From Acholeplasmatales bacterium (GTDB taxonomy: Bacteria; Bacillota_I; Bacilli_A; Acholeplasmatales; Anaeroplasmataceae): 5,665 nt of DNA. Below, in pieces: positions 1-5,665 of the stretch. The stretch spans positions 1-5,665 of the forward strand of contig JAEELC010000046.1 of NCBI GenBank assembly GCA_016288675.1, written 5' to 3'. The notes beneath the pieces are model-generated. The model saw nothing but the letters and a program-made list of their open reading frames with translations. It made no database searches and was not told the origin of the DNA. The number at the start of each line of letters is the position of its first letter. Position 1 is the first letter of the stretch. Position numbers and translations under genes: made by a program.

Positions 1-1658
1 GCTGGCTTAGCTTCTTCACGAGCAGGGTCAATCATTGCAACTAATCCAACAAAGACTAAATCATTTTCATCAATATTTTCTTTATTAGTATAAGCTAATG
101 CTAAAGCGCGTAATGCATTATCTGCAAAATATTGATTAGCTTTATTAATATTTTCAATATCAGCTTCAGTAATAGTACGAACAGAACCATTTTCTAAAAT
201 GTGAGTTGTACGTGAAAGAATAGAGTCTAAAGCTCCCTTTGTATATATAATTGGATTACCATCTACTATATGCTTAGTAGACATCATTTTTCTTACAGAA
301 TCAAATGGTAATTCATCTACACGAGGTTGCATTGCCTCAAGCTTAGCTTTATGTATATCAAAACGATTTGCCATTACAACTAGGGCAATTTCAGTTGGAT
401 CTCCAAATTCACCTTCATCATAAGTTGCGTTTGAGCATAAGCTCATTCCACTTGCTAATAGCTTAAGTTCTTTATTTTCTTGCTTATTATTAAAATCATT
501 TTCTTTAAAGAAAGTGTTATCAACATAAGCTTCAACAACAGTCATTTTGTTTTGAGTTAATGTACCTGTTTTATCTGAGCATACTACAGATACAGCACCT
601 AAAGTTTCAACAGAAGGCAATTTTCTTACAATTGTATTAACCTTAACCATTTGTTGAACACCGATAGATAATACAATTGTTACAACAGCAGATAATCCTT
701 CTGGAACAGCTGCTACAGCTAAAGAAATTGCAGATAATACAGCTTCAATCCATGAATCAGCATTACCTTGATTCTTATCAATAAAAATCCACACAATTTC
801 AGCAAGTAATACTAAAATAACAATACCTAATGTAAGAATACCTAAGAATTTTGATAATTTATCAAGTACAATTTGTAATGGTGTTTCTTCATCACTAGCA
901 TCTTCTAAGGCGTCAGCAATTTTACCAATTTCAGTATCCATACCAGTATTTACAACAATACCTAAACCACGACCATATGCTACTGTAGTAGACATAAATG
1001 CCATGTTTACTTTATCACCAATACCTACATTATCACTAAATGTAATAGTCTCATCTTTTTCAACAGGAACTGATTCACCAGTTAAGCTAGATTCAGTACA
1101 TTTTAAATTAACAGCCTCTACTAATCTTAAATCAGCTCCAATTGTATCTCCCTCTTCTAATACAACTAAATCACCTGGTACAAGTAAGCTAGCTTTAATC
1201 TTATAACGCTTATTTTCTCTTATGACAGTAGCTTCTGGACTAGACATTTTCTTTAAAGCTTCTAAGCTTGTTTCCGCTTTAATTTCTTGAATAGTACCAA
1301 TGCAAGCGTTAATGATAATAACAGCCATAATAATAATTACATCAGGCCAATCGCCAACTTTTAAGAAATCAAAAGAATTACCAGCTCTTGCATTCTTTAC
1401 TGTATCATATATAGATACAATAATTGTTACAATAATAGCTGCGAATAAAATATAAATCATAGGATCTCTTAATTGACTTAAGAATATTTTAATCCATGAA
1501 TCCTTTTCTTTTTCCTTAAGTTCGTTTTTACCATATTTTTCTAGACGAACCTTAGCTTCTTCTTCACTCAAACCGCTAGAAGTATTAGTTTTTAGTAAAC
1601 TAACCGTTTCTTCAACTGTTTTAGTTTCAAATTGCTTCTTTAGTTTTTTTTCTTCCAT
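1..1658 (-). CDS. P2-type cation-transporting ATPase (Ca2+/Mn2+ exporter family), C-terminus outside window
   Basis: Integral membrane pump that uses ATP, through a phospho-aspartate intermediate, to move divalent cations out of the cytoplasm. Visible in order: cation-ATPase N-terminal domain (about 1-60), TM1 (about 66-85), TM2 (about 106-126), actuator domain with TGES at 193-196, TM3 (about 271-293), TM4 (about 303-333) with VPEGL, then DKTGTLT with catalytic D362, the nucleotide-binding domain with GDPTE and KGA (K474), and the DPAREE start of the second P-domain half at 544. E320 of PEGL lies 42 residues before D362, the same spacing as E309/D351 of SERCA, so a P2 Ca2+-type site is intact. 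About 330 residues (GDGVNDAP motif, TM5-10) are missing beyond the left edge. The ATG at 1658-1656 follows AGGAG at 1672-1668 by 9 nt. The upstream manganese-type riboswitch suggests Mn2+ as a substrate. Mn2+ versus Ca2+ cannot be settled from this half of the protein. Confidence 0.95.
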   Translation of the reverse strand, partial: MEEKKLKKQFETKTVEETVSLLKTNTSSGLSEEEAKVRLEKYGKNELKEKEKDSWIKIFLSQLRDPMIYILFAAIIVTIIVSIYDTVKNARAGNSFDFLKVGDWPDVIIIMAVIIINACIGTIQEIKAETSLEALKKMSSPEATVIRENKRYKIKASLLVPGDLVVLEEGDTIGADLRLVEAVNLKCTESSLTGESVPVEKDETITFSDNVGIGDKVNMAFMSTTVAYGRGLGIVVNTGMDTEIGKIADALEDASDEETPLQIVLDKLSKFLGILTLGIVILVLLAEIVWIFIDKNQGNADSWIEAVLSAISLAVAAVPEGLSAVVTIVLSIGVQQMVKVNTIVRKLPSVETLGAVSVVCSDKTGTLTQNKMTVVEAYVDNTFFKENDFNNKQENKELKLLASGMSLCSNATYDEGEFGDPTEIALVVMANRFDIHKAKLEAMQPRVDELPFDSVRKMMSTKHIVDGNPIIYTKGALDSILSRTTHILENGSVRTITEADIENINKANQYFADNALRALALAYTNKENIDENDLVFVGLVAMIDPAREEAKP

Positions 1659-1677
1659 AACCTTTTTCTCCTAATAT

Positions 1678-1707
1678 AAAAAAAATCAAGTATTTCCATA
1701 CTTGATT
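1678..1707 (-). terminator. Intrinsic terminator (attenuator) in the ATPase leader
   Basis: On the minus strand a perfect 10-bp stem, AATCAAGTAT (1707-1698) with ATACTTGATT (1693-1684), encloses the tetraloop GGAA and runs into eight Ts (1685-1678). It ends only 5 nt before the AGGAG ribosome binding site of the ATPase and lies downstream of the riboswitch. It therefore looks like a regulated attenuator of that gene, not the end of an upstream transcript. Part of its 5' arm and its loop also belong to an alternative antiterminator stem. Confidence 0.88.
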
Positions 1708-1735
1708 AATAATAAGTATGGAAAATTCCATACTT
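1693..1735 (-). promoter_or_regulatory. Mutually exclusive hairpins: antiterminator and anti-antiterminator
   Basis: The minus strand carries AAGTATGG twice and its complement once between them. Fold A pairs AAGTATGGAA (1735-1726) with TTCCATACTT (1723-1714). Fold B pairs TTTCCATACTT (1724-1714) with AAGTATGGAAA (1703-1693), an 11-bp stem over a 10-nt loop that consumes the 5' arm and loop of the terminator. Fold A leaves the terminator free; fold B destroys it. The first three bases of the fold A arm (1735-1733) are also the last three of the aptamer P1 3' strand, so a stable aptamer should disfavour fold A. The pairings are read directly; the switching direction is inferred and agrees with known ON behaviour of this riboswitch class. 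Confidence 0.8.
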
Positions 1736-1820
1736 AAGTCTTGATATTTCATGTATTACCGGGATTTATTATTCCGGATTGACGATAATACAACCTATAA
1801 AGGTCATCTACTCTCTTAAG
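1733..1820 (-). promoter_or_regulatory. yybP-ykoY family manganese riboswitch aptamer
   Basis: On the minus strand P1 is CTTAAG (1820-1815) with CTTAAG (1738-1733). It is followed by the L1 signature AGAGTAG (1814-1808) and closed by CAAGA (1743-1739), matching the family's GAGUAG and CAAGAC elements flanking P1. A short P2-like hairpin ACC/GGT follows. A helix GTATTA (1791-1786) with TAATAC (1758-1753) then encloses the L3 signature CGTCAAT (1784-1778) and the CGG (1761-1759) opposite it. These elements occur in the same order and similar spacing as in the Lactococcus lactis yoaB aptamer as I recall it. The class senses Mn2+ and usually turns expression on. A P-type ATPase is one of its known targets. 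The P4 helix near 1755-1744 is weak, and P1 is short and AT-rich. Confidence 0.87.
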
Positions 1821-1828
1821 ATGAGTAA

Positions 1829-1857
1829 ATTATACATCGAAAATCTTCAACATTCAA
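1829..1857 (-). promoter_or_regulatory. Sigma-A-type promoter of the riboswitch-ATPase unit
   Basis: Minus-strand -35 TTGAAT (1857-1852), a 17-bp spacer and a consensus -10 TATAAT (1834-1829). Transcription would begin near 1822, almost exactly where the aptamer P1 helix starts, giving a leader of about 165 nt. The position between the terminator of the upstream gene and the aptamer supports it. Confidence 0.85.
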
Positions 1858-1871
1858 TATGGTTCGTTAAT

Positions 1872-1907
1872 TTTTACAAAATAAAAGCTTATCAAAAAGC
1901 TTTTATT
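1872..1907 (-). terminator. Intrinsic terminator after the uL15-like gene
   Basis: A perfect 11-bp stem, AATAAAAGCTT with AAGCTTTTATT (arms 1880-1890 and 1897-1907) around a 6-nt loop, begins immediately after the TAG stop codon (1910-1908). On the minus strand the 3' arm is T-rich (TTTTATTTT) but the T run is broken by G and then As, so termination may be partial. It separates the gene from the ATPase promoter just downstream. Confidence 0.75.
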
Positions 1908-2804
1908 CTATAAAATTTCTCCGCCTAATTCTTTAATAATAACACGAGCATAATATGAATAATTATCAGCTTTAACACGTAATGGTTTATATAAACCATA
2001 ATCACCTAATACTTTAAGCCAGCAAGCATTTTGAGGTACTAATCCTCTTAATTTTAAGCTATCTAAATCTACTAATTCATTAGCATTAAAATAATTATTT
2101 AATTCCTTTAAATTGATAATTGCAAGATTTCTTCTAGATTTATTATATGTAACTTTAATACGACGAGTTTGTCTTAAATTTAATGATGTTCTAACGAATT
2201 CTTCATGGCATACTGAAGAATAATTATCATCTGATAACTCTTCTTTTGTTTCTTCTACTGTTTCACCTTCATCAACAAGATCTTCTTGGAATGGAACATA
2301 TTCAACTTCTTGTATTTCTGAAGGACTAACTTCAACATTTTTCTTAGCAGTCTTTTTAACAAGACCACGTTCAACCATTGTTTCAAGAGTTAAATAACGG
2401 AACTTATCGTTATAAATCTTCTTTTCATTATATTCAAATTTATCCATTAGCATTAAATCAACAATATCTTCAAGATAATTAACTTTACGAGAAGATGTGA
2501 TTTTAAATTCAAATGGAGTTTTTGCATATAATTTCTTATCAGAGATATCTTTACCTTTATATTTTGTTTCAGCCATAGTTTTAGGATCAAGTGCGAAACA
2601 AATAGCTAATTTTTTTCCGCGGAAAACAATAAGCGCGAAAATTTCCCTTCCTTTAGAAACACGAATCTTTTTCCAGCTTGGATGAAGCTTTAATCCATAA
2701 CCTTCAAATAATGTTCTAACTTCATTAAATGCGTCTTTTGAATTATCATCTGCTTGATGTAATCTAGCTTCAAAGCTATAATTATAATTGAATTTTTCTG
2801 ACAT
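1908..2804 (-). CDS. Two-domain protein with C-terminal ribosomal protein uL15-like domain, function unknown
   Basis: A complete 298-residue protein with no signal peptide or membrane segment, so probably cytoplasmic. Residues about 10-120 form a basic alpha/beta domain with FRGKKL (61-66), ALDPK (71-75) and TKYKGKDISD (80-89). I know this pattern from uncharacterised Bacillota proteins but cannot give it a firm family name. Residues about 155-200 are a low-complexity acidic linker. Residues 229-298 resemble the C-terminal half of uL15: INLKEL, a GLV segment, KVLGDYGL (264-271), RVKA (276-279) and a terminal GG (294-295), the equivalents of ILG.G.L, VKA and AGG. The glycine-rich rRNA-binding N-terminus of true L15 is absent, and the length is about twice L15, so this is not the ribosomal subunit itself. 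The ATG at 2804-2802 follows GGGGG (2818-2814) by 9 nt. Nucleic-acid or ribosome association is only a guess. Confidence 0.9.
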   Translation of the reverse strand: MSEKFNYNYSFEARLHQADDNSKDAFNEVRTLFEGYGLKLHPSWKKIRVSKGREIFALIVFRGKKLAICFALDPKTMAETKYKGKDISDKKLYAKTPFEFKITSSRKVNYLEDIVDLMLMDKFEYNEKKIYNDKFRYLTLETMVERGLVKKTAKKNVEVSPSEIQEVEYVPFQEDLVDEGETVEETKEELSDDNYSSVCHEEFVRTSLNLRQTRRIKVTYNKSRRNLAIINLKELNNYFNANELVDLDSLKLRGLVPQNACWLKVLGDYGLYKPLRVKADNYSYYARVIIKELGGEIL

Positions 2805-2835
2805 ATATAAAATCCCCCATATTCAATATATTTTG

Positions 2836-2865
2836 TTAATACAATTATATAATAATTTTTTTCAA
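2836..2865 (-). promoter_or_regulatory. Possible promoter of the uL15-like gene
   Basis: Minus-strand TTGAAA (2865-2860), an 18-bp spacer and TATTAA (2841-2836) is the best paired match. A perfect TATAAT lies at 2849-2844 but lacks a good -35 at the right distance. The stretch is so AT-rich that chance matches are expected, so the exact elements are uncertain even though a promoter must lie in this gap. Confidence 0.4.
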
Positions 2866-2911
2866 AAAGATATTTGTTTAAAGTAAAAAAATAAAAAAAT
2901 ATCAAATTTTA

Positions 2912-2955
2912 TTAGAAATAGTTATAATTATTTCTAAGTATGATTAAGAAATAAT
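2912..2955. repeat. AGAAATA inverted-repeat array between divergent genes (candidate operator)
   Basis: A 26-bp palindrome at 2912-2937 has arms TTAGAAATA and TATTTCTAA and only one mismatched pair (2921/2928). Its right arm also forms a second inverted repeat with a third half-site: ATTATTTCT (2927-2935) against AGAAATAAT (2947-2955). AGAAATA therefore occurs three times in alternating orientation at 2914, 2929 and 2947. It lies between the two divergent promoters, upstream of both -35 regions, which suits a DNA-binding dimer better than an RNA hairpin. No regulator is identified. Confidence 0.5.
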
Positions 2956-2996
2956 AAAAAAACAATATATATCTATTAGATATTTTATATATTTTA

Positions 2997-3024
2997 TTTA
3001 CAATTCGTGATATAATATTATAAT
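2997..3024 (+). promoter_or_regulatory. Promoter of the HD-GYP receptor gene
   Basis: TTTACA (2997-3002), a 16-bp spacer and TATAAT (3019-3024) gives a near-consensus sigma-A-type promoter with a leader of roughly 20-25 nt. An alternative is the extended -10 TGATATAAT at 3008-3016, which matches TGnTATAAT and may work without a -35. Either start leaves too little leader for a riboswitch. Confidence 0.65.
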
Positions 3025-3040
3025 AAAAGGATATTATACG

Positions 3041-3056
3041 AAAGGATGAGACCGTG
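3041..3056 (+). promoter_or_regulatory. Ribosome binding site and GTG start of the HD-GYP receptor
   Basis: AAAGGA (3041-3046) precedes the GTG at 3054 by 7 nt, and the frame enters a signal peptide at once. The ATG at 3046 cannot be the start because it opens only ATG AGA CCG TGA, whose stop overlaps the GTG. No other in-frame start sits before the signal peptide, so GTG is the start. Confidence 0.85.
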
Positions 3057-5665
3057 AAAAACAAATTTAAGATTTTAATTGCACTCGTTTTATCTGCTTT
3101 TTGTTTACTAAATATAAAAAATGTATCAGCTGAAGATTATTTAACAGATAAAACAGAAACGACCTACGATAATACTAATGGATTAGTCACCGGTAAAGCA
3201 AATTCAATAACACAAAATGATGAAGGATATATTTATATAGGACAATATAGAGGTTTAACTATATATAATTCAAAAGAATTTGAAACTTATAAATTTTCAA
3301 ACGGATATAGCATTGAAAATGTAATGTCTGTTGAATCTCTTAATAATGTTGTATATATCGGTACTCAAAGAGGCTTCTTCAGTTATGATAGATTAGGAGC
3401 ACATGAAATTATACTAACTAATACTAACTATAGCATCTCAGAAATTCAAATTTTTAATGACTTAGTGTATGTATCTACTTCTATAGGTTTATTTGTATAT
3501 AATCCTAATACAAATGTCATTAACCATTTAACTGATGATGAGGTTACTAGTTTAACTGCTAATAATTATGATCTATTTTTTATCATTAAAAAGAAGTTAT
3601 ATGTTAAATCAATAACAAACCTTACTAATAATCAATATTCTATACTAGATGAATTCAAAGATGAAATTGTAACAAGCGTTTATTATAGTGACACATTATA
3701 TGTTGGTACTGAAAAAGGTCTATTTGAAACAAACACAACTCACTTTTATAACTTGAGTTCCTCTGTTAATATTAATTGTTATGCAGAAAAAGATAATAAT
3801 TTATTTTTAGCTTGTGATGATGGTCTAATTATATTCAGTAAATCAACTAAAAAAATTGAAAAAGTTAAATCACTTTCAAAATTTACATCAATTGAAAAAA
3901 TCATATTTGACCATGAAGGAAATTTATGGTTAGCAAGTTCAAAAAAGGGCGTAATAAAAATTACTCCAAATATTTTATATGATTATTTCTTTGATAATAA
4001 TTTAGATGAAGCTTCCGTAAACGCATTTATTAAATATAAAGGACTTGATTATATATCTACTGATACAGGTATATATGTAGTTGATTCTTCTACTAACACA
4101 AATTTAACAGAAACAAGTTCTTTAATTGATCCATTATTACGTAATGTACGCATTCGTGCGAGTCAAATATTTAATGGAGATTTATATTTTGCAACTTATC
4201 ATTCAAATAATTTTGATTTAGTTAAATTTGATGGAACTAATTATGAAAATATTGATTTATCACAATATATTTCAAATTCTAATCCTAATGCTAGTGATGT
4301 AAGATGCTTATATGCAACTGATAAATATTTATTTATTGGTACTAAGCATGAACTAATTAAATATGATGGTTCAACTTTTACTACTTTAAAGCTAAATGCA
4401 GAGCCTTTATATATTTATCACTCACATAATACTGTATATATGGTTCTAGAAAATATTGGTATAGCTCATATTAAAGATGATTTTACTAGTGATTCTATAT
4501 ATTCATACGAAGATAATGGGGCTCTTCATTTATCTTTAAAAATTATAAATATTAAGAATAAGCTTATATTTAATGATACTAATACCTTATTCTATATAGA
4601 TTTAGCTGATAATGCACAAATTCATAAAATAAATCATGAATTTGATGGTTCTATAGTAGAGATATTATATTTAAATAATAAATATTATATTGGTACTGAT
4701 ACTATGATTTATATCTTTGATGATTTATTTAGTGATGAAGAGCCTAATACAATAGGTATTACTGAAGGTTTAAAAGGCACATTAGTAGCTAATGCTAATG
4801 GTTATTACGACAAAGAAGAAAATTCATATTATTTTGCAGCTAGCAATGGTGTTTATAAATTAAAGCTTGATAATTCTTTAATTAAGCATTCAGTTCCCAA
4901 AATACAAATTAACAAAATAATTACTAATGATTCTAATACTATTTATGACATAGACAAAGAACTAAAGATTTCAAATCGTACTCAACGTCTAACAATAGAT
5001 TTAGATGTATTAACATATCAAGTTAATCCTAATTATAAAGTTTATTACAAGCTAGATGGTATTGATGATGATTATAAGCTTTTAACTGAAAACGATTCTC
5101 TTGAAATCAGTTATACCAACTTAAGCGGTGGAAATTATAAATTCCATGCTTATGTAGAAAATGGGAACTTTAAAGGGAACGAAATTACTTTTAGTTTCAA
5201 TAAAGGAAAAAGATTTTATGAAGCACCTGGTTTTTGGATTGTAATAGTATTACTAGGTATTATAATAATCGCTTTGATTAACTTCTTATTTTATAGACAT
5301 AAATTAAAAAAGAGTTTAGAACTTCAAAATGCTTATAAAGAAATAACACTTGAATCAATTGAAGCTATTGCACGTACAATTGACGCAAAGGATCATTATA
5401 CTAATGGTCATTCATTACGTGTTGGTTATTACTCTCGCGAAATTGCAAAAGCTTTAAATTTAAGTAAGATGGACGTTGAAAATATATATTATGCAGGTCT
5501 TCTTCATGACATTGGTAAAATTGGTGTTCCTGATTCAATTTTAAATAAGCCTGAACATTTATCAGAAGATGAATTTGATGTTATTAAAAGCCATACAAGT
5601 GAAGGTGCTACAATATTATCAAGTATCTCTGTTATTCCAAATATTACATTAGGAGCTAGATATCA
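3054..5665 (+). CDS. Membrane receptor: Reg_prop beta-propellers, Y_Y_Y domain, TM helix, HD-GYP domain; C-terminus outside window
   Basis: Probable one-component receptor that turns an extracytoplasmic signal into c-di-GMP hydrolysis. Residues 1-26 are a signal peptide (KNKFK, hydrophobic core, VSA before ED). Residues about 50-607 hold about 14 propeller blades of roughly 40 residues, each ending in a pattern like YIGTxxGLxxY; the clearest is DHEGNLWLAS at 286-295. The count divides into two seven-bladed propellers meeting near residue 320. A Y_Y_Y-type beta-sandwich (about 615-716; YKVYYKLDGIDDDY) precedes the single TM helix (about 727-747). A helical linker leads into HD-GYP with DAKDHYTNGHSLRV (H786), HDIGKIGVP (H818, D819, K822) and H847. 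Every HD-GYP residue expected so far is present. The window ends after ARY and two bases of the next codon, CA, just where the HHERxDGxGYP segment is expected, so activity cannot be fully judged. Related propeller sensors in Bacteroidota bind polysaccharide fragments; the ligand here is unknown. Confidence 0.94.
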   Translation, partial: MKNKFKILIALVLSAFCLLNIKNVSAEDYLTDKTETTYDNTNGLVTGKANSITQNDEGYIYIGQYRGLTIYNSKEFETYKFSNGYSIENVMSVESLNNVVYIGTQRGFFSYDRLGAHEIILTNTNYSISEIQIFNDLVYVSTSIGLFVYNPNTNVINHLTDDEVTSLTANNYDLFFIIKKKLYVKSITNLTNNQYSILDEFKDEIVTSVYYSDTLYVGTEKGLFETNTTHFYNLSSSVNINCYAEKDNNLFLACDDGLIIFSKSTKKIEKVKSLSKFTSIEKIIFDHEGNLWLASSKKGVIKITPNILYDYFFDNNLDEASVNAFIKYKGLDYISTDTGIYVVDSSTNTNLTETSSLIDPLLRNVRIRASQIFNGDLYFATYHSNNFDLVKFDGTNYENIDLSQYISNSNPNASDVRCLYATDKYLFIGTKHELIKYDGSTFTTLKLNAEPLYIYHSHNTVYMVLENIGIAHIKDDFTSDSIYSYEDNGALHLSLKIINIKNKLIFNDTNTLFYIDLADNAQIHKINHEFDGSIVEILYLNNKYYIGTDTMIYIFDDLFSDEEPNTIGITEGLKGTLVANANGYYDKEENSYYFAASNGVYKLKLDNSLIKHSVPKIQINKIITNDSNTIYDIDKELKISNRTQRLTIDLDVLTYQVNPNYKVYYKLDGIDDDYKLLTENDSLEISYTNLSGGNYKFHAYVENGNFKGNEITFSFNKGKRFYEAPGFWIVIVLLGIIIIALINFLFYRHKLKKSLELQNAYKEITLESIEAIARTIDAKDHYTNGHSLRVGYYSREIAKALNLSKMDVENIYYAGLLHDIGKIGVPDSILNKPEHLSEDEFDVIKSHTSEGATILSSISVIPNITLGARY

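Noticed and set aside
1003..1206. 67-codon plus-strand open frame inside the ATPase gene
   Set aside because: It is antisense to the actuator-domain region around TGES, has no ribosome binding site or recognisable features, and the opposite strand is clearly coding.
1673..1860. M-box (Mg2+) riboswitch in the ATPase leader
   Set aside because: M-box elements often precede cation transporters, but its long conserved core is absent and the elements seen (GAGUAG, CGUCAAU, CGG, CAAGA) fit yybP-ykoY instead.
2497..2685. 62-codon plus-strand open frame inside the uL15-like gene
   Set aside because: It is antisense to the conserved N-terminal domain, with no plausible ribosome binding site or promoter; AT-rich coding DNA often leaves such frames.
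2690..2905. 71-codon minus-strand open frame overlapping the start of the uL15-like gene
   Set aside because: Its composition (Phe/Tyr/Ile/Lys-rich from AT-rich intergenic DNA, then an out-of-frame reading of the real gene) indicates a shadow, and it would begin upstream of the likely promoter elements.
3011..3022. Perfect palindrome TATAATATTATA in the receptor promoter
   Set aside because: It is made of two overlapping -10-like elements in nearly pure A/T sequence, so it does not need an operator explanation.
3046..3057. Three-codon minigene ATG AGA CCG TGA overlapping the GTG start by two bases
   Set aside because: It could suggest translational coupling, but the nearest upstream purine run (AAAAGG at 3025-3030) is too far away and may lie at or before the transcription start, so chance is more likely.
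3054..3107. Lipoprotein signal peptide
   Set aside because: The only cysteine near the hydrophobic core (residue 17, in LSAFC) lacks a small residue at -1 and so does not form a lipobox; the VSA site at 24-26 fits ordinary cleavage or an uncleaved anchor.

Overview
The window is very AT-rich, has a standard genetic code (tryptophan is TGG in all three genes and no in-frame TGA is read through) and uses purine-rich ribosome binding sites. Together with the gene types this points to a low-GC Bacillota, possibly a gut lineage related to Erysipelotrichia or other divergent Bacilli. That assignment is inference; there is no rRNA or other phylogenetic marker here. The layout is two minus-strand genes on the left and one divergent plus-strand gene on the right. 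The outer two genes run off the window.

Left (1-1857, minus): the N-terminal 552 codons of a P2-type (SERCA/PMCA-like) cation-pumping ATPase. Its leader is the best regulatory element in the window. It has a good sigma-A-type promoter, then an aptamer matching the yybP-ykoY manganese riboswitch. After that come three copies of an 8-nt arm (AAGTATGG / CCATACTT) that can pair in mutually exclusive ways, and finally an intrinsic terminator just ahead of the ribosome binding site. The layout reads as an ON switch: metal binding should favour an antiterminator and let the pump be transcribed, so the pump is probably a Mn2+ and/or Ca2+ exporter.

Middle (1872-2804, minus): a complete 298-residue protein of unknown function. 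It joins an N-terminal basic alpha/beta domain seen in Bacillota hypothetical proteins, an acidic linker, and a C-terminal domain that strongly resembles the C-terminal half of ribosomal protein uL15 (L15). It has its own terminator, so it is probably a separate unit from the ATPase.

Intergenic (2805-3053): divergent promoter region containing an array of AGAAATA half-sites in alternating orientation, including a 26-bp near-perfect palindrome. This is a candidate shared operator.

Right (3054-5665, plus): a large membrane receptor with signal peptide, about fourteen Reg_prop beta-propeller blades (two sets of seven), a Y_Y_Y domain, one transmembrane helix and a cytoplasmic HD-GYP domain (cyclic-di-GMP phosphodiesterase family). 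It is cut by the window edge right at the expected second histidine cluster. It should link an extracytoplasmic ligand, plausibly a glycan, to c-di-GMP turnover. I see no direct functional link between the three genes.
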